Positions 56,820 to 64,000 of a stretch of DNA of 64,000 nt are shown one piece after another (within the stretch, counting starts at the first letter, position 1; each line of letters begins with the position of its first letter). A program made the position numbers and the translations under genes. The DNA is taken from contig CM055816.1 in assembly GCA_029582265.1 (NCBI GenBank), positions 80,160,472 to 80,224,471 of the forward strand. Reading direction: 5' to 3'. Source of the DNA: Zoroaster sp. YZ-2022 (Eukaryota > Echinodermata > Asteroidea > Forcipulatida > Zoroasteridae). Under the pieces are notes generated by a model. That model was given only the letters and a program-made list of their open reading frames with translations, made no database searches and had not been told where the DNA came from.

Positions 56820-58900
56820 GAAAGACCAGATGTTTCAGAAAGACTATTGTAATTAAAAAAACAAAAACAAAAAAACATCTATAATAGTGTGTTTTTTTGG
56901 TAGGAAAAAAAAATCTATAAAATAGCCACCTCTGTTAGTCTTACAGTAATCCTTTATGGTTATTTTACACTATTACGTTACATCAAGGGCAGTGACAACT
57001 TAATTTCGAAGAAAATGAGTGCCTCTGCATTGGTTCTAAACTTCTGGTGACTTTCTATTCATCTTTAAATAGACAGTGTATTGTGAACTACAGGCCTGAC
57101 ATTCTAAAGCGGGCCGTTGTTTCATGTAAGATAGACAACTGTATTATGAGCCCTAATATCCGACTTCATTTACGGTTTCGTTGAGAGTACACGCAACGAA
57201 ATTCCAAGTTCCTGAGCAGTTCATTGAAGCGGAAATATAATCCAAAACACTTCGTCCCATGTGCTCGGTATGAACGAGTGAGATGTGTAAATCTATCGTG
57301 TTACATTTATTGCAAGGAGTGTAGACTCTTAATCCCTGTAAAATTCAGTGTGAGTTGACTTTCTTTTAATTCTGTTATATTCCTTATAATTCACTTGACT
57401 ATCTATTGATTACCCTAGTCCTATACATCCCTCATCATTTCCTCTCCCCAAAATCACCATATAACGTGTACAAAATTGACAAGCTAAGTCCAATAGATAT
57501 TTGATTTACATTGTTTTTATATAGGGATTCTTGTTTAATGTGTATTTTTCTTGGTAATTATTAATACTTTGAGTTATAATAATTTTGAGTTTCTTTTATA
57601 TAGTGATTTGTATCGGTAATCCATTCATTGTTACGTGAATTTAAAAAAAAAGAGTGAATAAAAAAAAATTACAAAAAAAAAATTATTCGGAGTTGAATGT
57701 GTTCTTTTGTGTTTATATTTTTGTGTCATTTGTATGTTTGCTTTTTTACACCTATAGGCCCCGCTGCATGCAGCGCGACATGAAACACATTTCCGTTCAA
57801 TTACGCGAGTAATTGTAAAATGAAACTTTCTATAAATTAACAAAACCGAAGCAAAACAAAACTTAATTATTAAAAGGGAGACTTCATCCATCCTAATAAA
57901 CAATAAAATGTTTACTGCAATGGTGTATAAACGAAAACGTTAGAATAGAAAAACAAAAAGACCTTGATAGCCAAGAAGTATATATGGAAAATATTTAGTG
58001 ACCAGACTGAGTTGGAGATCTAACAAATGAAGGGATGGGAACGCACACACTTCCATACTCATGAATAATTCTGTCCTATCAAGATTTGGCCTCCATCCTT
58101 TGATCATACCATAATCCCTCGTGAATAGTTTTGTCCCACCAAGATTTCGAGTCCTTTTGTTCAATAGATGTCTGGGCACAACCACACCCTTTGGCGCGCT
58201 AATCATTCAGGGTTTATCAGGTGGTCCATTCTCTCGTATTGGGATCAATATCATTATAGCAATCCCGTAGGGGGGCCATCAGAACAGCTCTACACTGACT
58301 GTTATTAGTTAACTGTATCTTCACCAGTATGACCATCATCTGTTTATTCTACCAGTACGTGCGAGAATTAGGATTTATTGAAGCCGAGGATAAATGCTGA
58401 ACTAAGAGAGTAATGTATTCCTTTCCTCACATTTAGGTTATTTCTCAGATGGAGCGCATTTGCATATGCTGTCAATGTTGATGGGAACCTAGAGTACGCA
58501 AGGTTTCTGGTGCAGAGTAACCCGTCAAAGTTCAAGTAGCCCGTGTACGTCCAAGACCATCGAAGCAACACACCAATAAATCAGAGGGGCCAAGGAGGGC
58601 CCCCCGCCTAAATCTTCCAAAAAGAGAATATTTTCATGTCTGTTGTAGCATGTTTGTTTCCCCAGTATCTCATCTTTACGCAGTACACGCAGTCAATGTA
58701 AGTACAATGACATAAACACAAATAGTCCTTTTTAGGACTTTATTTTACATATTGTTTGATTCTCCATGTTTTATTAATTTATGTACATAAAACAATCGTG
58801 TTTCAACACGTCCTTCTACCTCGGGTAAACGAAAAAAGATGAGGGTACTAGTACGATGACGTCGTACTTCCATAGACGGATTATAAACATATGGTGAGAC
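56820..58900. other. No gene seen
   Basis: AT-rich sequence with short frames on both strands and no clear repeat ends. Confidence 0.5.
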
Positions 58901-58904
58901 GCGA

Positions 58905-59068
58905 GATACGTGTTATTAACGCCTTTAATATTCAATCAAAGACGAACGGGAATGAAAGATGCGGGTTATTAACACCTTTAATATTCATTCAAAGACGAAC
59001 GGAAACGAAATATCGCGGGTTATTGGCACCTTTAATATTCAATCCATGACGAACACGGATGAACAAGT
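58905..59068 (+). repeat. About 56-bp tandem repeat, three units
   Basis: Three units share GGGTTATTAACACCTTTAAT and ATTCAATCAAAGACGAACGG, with 80-90 percent similarity by eye. Confidence 0.85.
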
Positions 59069-59379
59069 ATGGATTAATTATTCCGTTTAATTAAGATGCG
59101 GGCTAAGACATGAATGGCGGGTGGGATATACGGGTTGCGAAAGAAGAACAAAGACTACGGGTCACTCAATGCGCGGGAAAGTACCGCTCACCGAACAAAG
59201 AACTGCGCTTGTGAATGTTCCAATAGGCACTATCGTACGCTGTTCCTTTGTTTCATCGATACATACATTATTACATCCATAAATTAAACGCATCCAAGCG
59301 CCATCTTGACGTAGTAAACCCTCGTTGTATTGCGTCATACGCCCTCTCTCGAGAGTGATCCCCCCCCCCTCTGTGACCT

Positions 59380-59995
59380 TAAGGTCATCCTACGGTATAA
59401 ATTTTCCTATCTCCCACACGCTTTAGCGGCTCATTATCTGTTCTCGTCATTATCCTATCTACTTATGCAAATGAGGTCATCCGACGGTATAAATTTGTCC
59501 TATCTCCACCACGCTTTAGCCCCTCATTATCCCTTCTCGTTATTATCCTATCTAATTATGCAAATGAGGTCATCCTACGGTATACATTTTTCATATCTCC
59601 CCACGCTTTACTCGCCTCATTATCTTTTGCTCATTATTTTCTCATTTGCATATTTTAAAAAAGGTCATCCTACGGTATAAATTTTTCCTATCTCTACACG
59701 TTTAAGCGCCTCATTATCTTTCTCATTAGTATTCAATCGTTCAATCGTTCCCGCCCCCTAAGGTCATCCTACGGTATAAATTTTTCCTATCTCCACCACG
59801 CTTTAGCCCCTCATTATCTTTTGACCTCTTTATAATTTATTCATTTATTCATAATTTATGCAAATGAGGCCATCCTACGGTATAAATTTGTCCTATCTCC
59901 CACACGCTTTTTGACCACATTATTATTCATTTATGCAAATTTATGCAAATTTAGAGGTCAAAGGTCATCTTACGGTATATCAGCCCGCTATCACG
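59380..59995 (+). repeat. About 95-bp tandem repeat with ATGCAAAT octamers, seven units
   Basis: AGGTCATCCTACGGTATAAA recurs at about 59382, 59475, 59566, 59664, 59759, 59867 and 59960. It is followed by TTTTCCTATCTCC, CACGCTTTAGC and CTCATTATC. Five ATGCAAAT words (59464, 59556, 59858 and two near 59935) stand just before the next unit. Confidence 0.9.
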
Positions 59996-60064
59996 CTGTT
60001 ATGTAACCGCACGGTAATGATAGATGACGACTTCCTCAAATTTCCTCCTCAAAATATTGATTAG

Positions 60065-60230
60065 TTAGGCCTAAATCCAACCTTCCGATTGGCCGAGAGA
60101 CCTCAACAATCGATAAAAATAACCTGTTTATACGGGTAGTACGTACTGAATAATTCATTTTACACATAATAATATTAATAAAAATAACATAATAATATTA
60201 ATAAAAAATGTCATTTATCTTATGCAAAAC
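60065..60230 (+). repeat. Dispersed repeat, inverted copy at 52282-52430
   Basis: Twenty bases (GTTTTGCATAAGATAAATGA on minus) are identical at 60211-60230 and 52282-52301. The similarity continues through GAATTATTCAG and the CGATTGGCCGAGAG-like word. The latter also occurs near 61518, so this is a dispersed family. Confidence 0.7.
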
Positions 60231-62639
60231 ACTTATTGTTTACTTAAAATGTACTTTACATGCTGAAATATCTAGTGATAAAGGGACTTATACAATAAAA
60301 CAAAAATAGAGAAGTAAATAAAAACACATTGGGTATAGGCCTATAGATCAAGGCACAGTATTTTATACATAAATTATTAAGTCAAATGGAACCAAAAAAT
60401 ATAATTGTCATAATCCTTCTTGGTCTGTGCCATGAGAATCTCCTGGTTGGTGACAAATTCCATAGGGAATTATCATACACTTTGTGGGGATAACATGTAT
60501 TCACATGTATTTTAGTACAGTAATTCTCATCCACCTGTACACTATCGATAATCCACTGCTCAAACATTGTACTAGCGACTATACAAAATGGCTCAAGAGT
60601 CCATCGATCGAAAGGATTACTGATGTCTATAGTGTACATGCCCCTCAACATGTACAGCAGCTAGCTCAATTGATCCATTATACAAACATTTTGGAATACA
60701 GCCATCATGCGCATGTATTTTGAGTTTTTTCGTGGATAGTTAAGTGACAGTCACTGGATACACAACTTTACGCACTACTGAAACATCTACACAAAGGACT
60801 TTGCACCAACGACTCTCGGTATAACTTGTCTTAAACGTGGCCGGGCTGCCGGTACGCTGCTGCAGTGGCTGCCTATGCAAGTATATCAGGTAATTGTGTC
60901 CACAATGGAAACGCCTTTGGTGTGGAACTGGTCAGTTCATAACAAAACTGAATGGGATGTGACCTACTCGTATCACGAGCGCCGGTATACAGATAACAAT
61001 AGGCAAGTCCATCGTCCAGGCAAGTCCATAGACGTGTCCTAACACGAACTGGCAGTGTCGCGTTGTTGTTGTAACTTGTACGTAGATGTGTAGTCTGTTC
61101 CACTCTGCTTTGATACGTAGACGGGGTTTGTAACTAGTGATTTTGGGAACTAGATTGGGAAAAGACCCTCAGTTGCGATGACTCATTGCATTTATAGGAA
61201 CGATCCATTCACGTTTGTAAACAATATCTTATTATGGTTATACATAGGACTTTATGTATGTATTTATTATTATTTTATGAAGGATCTTTTTAAACTTATT
61301 ACCTACAATAAGTATACAGTTTTATTTTATGGAGGACCTTTTAAAAATTACATACCATAATATAATACCCCATATAATAAAAATCATAAAGATTAAAAAT
61401 ATTACGAAATATTACGTCCCTCACACATTTTTAATCACCCCTACAGTAAAAAATGTTTCAGTCCACCGGCTCCTCAAATTATGCTAATTAGGCATCACGT
61501 GACCCAAATCCGGCCTTCTGATTGGTCGAGAGGCCCTGAAAAACAAGCGGAATTACCTGGTCAGACGAGCTGCACTACTAACGATTCAAGTGCTTGCGCC
61601 TTGCCGCGCCCCTGCCTTCTAAATAAGGATATCCCGTACGCCATGTTGGCTTTGGATAAGGACATGATTTTGCGTACTAAAATAATATTTAATATTATAA
61701 AACTAACAAACTGCAAAATATTAACGAATTTAAAATCAGAACTTGAATATTAATATGTTTCTATCACAATGAACTTTAGTTAAATGTCAATAAACCTGTC
61801 AATAAACCTTGTTTCTTGAAAGAATGAATTTTACCAATTTAGCCCCCTTTTTCTCAAAATGGGACCAAACTTGACTATTCCTATTGAACGTGGCATCGTG
61901 TTGATCGGTCAGTCAAGAAACGAGTCTAAAATTTAGGATGCACAGAACATATCGGTGTAAGTTTTGTCTACTTTTTAATTACTATTCAGCCAATTTGTCC
62001 CCTCCATCAATGTTTGACGATCAATAATTCGCAGCTCATCATAAGCAACCGCATTTCGTCCCTCATAAACGTCTTTTCAACTGTTAGGAGATTAGGTGAT
62101 TGTAAAAATAAGCTGCCCAATTGAAAGGATCAAACCCGCAACTAATAAATAAATACCTTTCAGTCAAATCCGACTGATTATGGATCCTACTGTTGGTTTC
62201 AAAGACAATGACCGACTTAACACCTCGCTTTTTATTTTTTTATTTTGAAACAAATTGTCACCTTGTCGACAAATGTAATACATGTACATAATTAAGAGAG
62301 CTCGGTATCGGTGGGTAAATAAATAGAAAAGTTGATGCTGAGGGATGGTCGGTGGCACTTCAAAATAATTACACAACAAAACCAATTTCAACACCACTTT
62401 TTTATTAGGACAACAATTAATGTGGACGTCCCCTATAATAAAATCCCCTCTATTAACATATCATGGTGCACACTCCAGGTCAGCAGTTATTGTCCCACTA
62501 ATCCAATTACTGTGAACAATAGGCAAACATTCCGTCCTGAGCAGCTAGTTTGATACTTGTTTGTAGCATGCAGCAGCCAGCTATTTGAGTCATAATGATT
62601 GGATACAATGTATCAGTTGGACAAAAGTGTATGGAAAAT
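60231..62639. other. No gene supported
   Basis: A minus-strand frame 60382-60651 (YTIDISNPFDRWTLEPFC...) is mildly protein-like but has no recognised domain or splice partners. The segment 61590-61660 is a direct copy of 50968-51034. Confidence 0.4.
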
Positions 62640-63788
62640 GTCTGCAAAATACTACAAAGTCGTTATCTTGAATAAAATTGCTCCTAAAAGTGTAAACATT
62701 ACATTGTTCAATAGTCAAAGATTTCTGTTCACACTGCTGAAATGGTAAGTCCCAATTTTAAAAAGTCGTTTACGGGTACCCGGAACCGAAAAATGGAACC
62801 GGGTAATGACAGTTTCGGTCGGGTATCTAGGGCCAATGATTTTCCGTTTCAGAAAAGTGCAAATTCCGTTTTCAAAAATCTTAAATTTCGTTTCAGGCTG
62901 AAAAATTCCGTTTCACATTTTTTCAATACATAAAAGTGCATTTAAACATACACCCTGTATACAGACAGTACATAAAATTGTAAATGTGAAAGGATAATGC
63001 ATTGTTTAATAATTAACTAGCAAAGGGTCACAGTTTTATGCTAGAAATGTGTCTTATTGCCAGTAGTTGTTTATCAACGGCCGATCTATTTACAGACGTA
63101 GTATTTAACTTCCGAAACACTGCACCGCCCACCACCGCCACCACACACACACAAGCAAGAAACATACAACAGCCGTATACGCCACGACGTCACACACATC
63201 ACATGTTGTAGCCGAAGCGAAATTTATGTCCGCCATTTTTTTCACGTTAACTAGTGTCAAAATAGGATAGTTTACGGTAGGTTTTTGGACCTGTATTAGT
63301 GAATAAGCACAACATACATTTCACTAGAGCCAAAGTTAGATATAAAAGAATGGTTGATGATTGAACGGAAAAAAATAAACCTGCCGATGTTGCAAAAGAC
63401 ACCTGCGAGAGCGTACCGTAAGTGTGATGATTTTCACCCATGCGCTGACCGAAAGCTACGGCGTACATGTCGGGTCTCCCCCATGTCTGTCACGCTCGCT
63501 AACGGCGATTCGTAACATGATTTGTTGCTCTAATCTTGCCAATGCGCATTTGTTATGTGGCTCATCTGTTGAATCTGATTGAATTAATCATCAACAATTC
63601 GTTTTGGACCAATAAATTTTACAAAATTATGTTTTTATCAATAAAATTGCAGAAGTTATTTCCTTCAGATTGAAATCCCGTTTTCCGTTTCGAGGAGCAA
63701 ATTCTGTGAATTCCGTCCGTTTTCCGCGATTGCGGAAAATCATTGGCCCTAGGTATCCGGATACCAGGATACCCGGCACAGCCCTAAA
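62640..63788 (-). mobile_element. GCACAGCC-ended element, split by another insertion
   Basis: 62640-62827 and 63752-63788 together match the complement of 41848-42100 (CATTACATTG, AAAAAGTCGTTTAC, GGAACCGAAAAATGGAACCG, then GGTATCCGGATACC...GGCACAGCC). The middle is occupied by 62828-63751. Confidence 0.8.
62828..63751. mobile_element. 924-bp TIR element with 6-bp target duplication GGTATC
   Basis: The ends TAGGGCCAATGATTTTCCG and its complement are 19-bp perfect inverted repeats. GGTATC stands on both sides (62822-62827 and 63752-63757). No transposase is present. The 6-bp duplication and TAG start recall the 29381-40332 element, but the TIR sequences differ. Confidence 0.88.
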
Positions 63789-64000
63789 CCTAACAAATGT
63801 TGTGTACCAGTGCAATACACATTGATAATGTGTGTGGCTTACAAAACTTTATGCACTGATCTGATAGTACACATTTTGACCTTACAAAAAAGTCAATACC
63901 TTAAAATGTTTCTTTGTTTTGTAATTGGAAGATAAGCACACTCATGTTACAAAAACTTAAAAGGGATTTGTATGGAGCTAATCCCATTGTACTGTACATG

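Overview
The window is animal nuclear DNA. Genes are split by GT/AG introns, most of the sequence is AT-rich non-coding DNA, and it is packed with terminal-inverted-repeat (TIR) elements, tRNA-headed SINEs, minisatellites and a 500-base assembly gap. Several repeats resemble ones I associate from memory with marine deuterostomes, most likely an echinoderm such as a sea star: the 31601-31973 MITE, the SINE with the head GTGGCCGAGCGGTCTAG, and the 37253-37447 foldback. No species can be fixed from the sequence. There is no bacterial operon, CRISPR array, rRNA or ordinary tRNA gene.

Layout. 1-6.6 kb: repeats, a gap at 4684-5183 and poor-quality sequence around it. 6.6-8.3 kb: relic of a tyrosine-recombinase-type retroelement gag gene. 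9.9-20.4 kb, minus strand: a ten-exon gene for a DDE-transposase-like protein of about 758 residues, whose exons and phases join almost perfectly apart from one 2-base frameshift. Two TIR elements (3.7 kb and 2.3 kb) sit in its introns, one exactly at a 3' splice site. 23.7-28.2 kb, minus strand: a cysteine-rich protein with a 22-residue repeat coded by a 66-bp minisatellite, followed by an RNase-H-like/transposase-like domain, with a frameshift near the C-terminus.

29,381-40,332 is a complete 10.95-kb DNA transposon with long TIRs and a 6-bp target duplication (CATAAC). Its ends carry arrays of a 12-bp palindrome, 4 units at the left and 9 at the right. It holds two convergent spliced genes: an IS3-like (IS3EU-type) integrase with an intact D-D-E triad, and a SAM-HECT ubiquitin-ligase-like gene with its catalytic cysteine. 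This is the most notable object in the window: a cut-and-paste element that apparently carries a ubiquitin-ligase gene.

41-50 kb: two partial SET-domain (KMT5A-like) methyltransferase genes in opposite orientation, among SINEs, a 5'-truncated LINE inserted in a SINE, and MITEs. 51.3-55.6 kb: a block of higher-GC, ORF-poor sequence unlike its flanks. 56.1-56.8 kb: a frameshifted C2H2 zinc-finger pseudogene. 58.9-60 kb: tandem repeats, one with octamer motifs. 62.6-63.8 kb: an element interrupted by another with a 6-bp target duplication.

Most recognisable protein-coding sequence is transposon-derived or belongs to families that expand together with transposons. No ordinary complete host housekeeping gene was recognised. 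Exon joins were worked out by hand from frame and splice-site agreement and have not been checked against transcripts.
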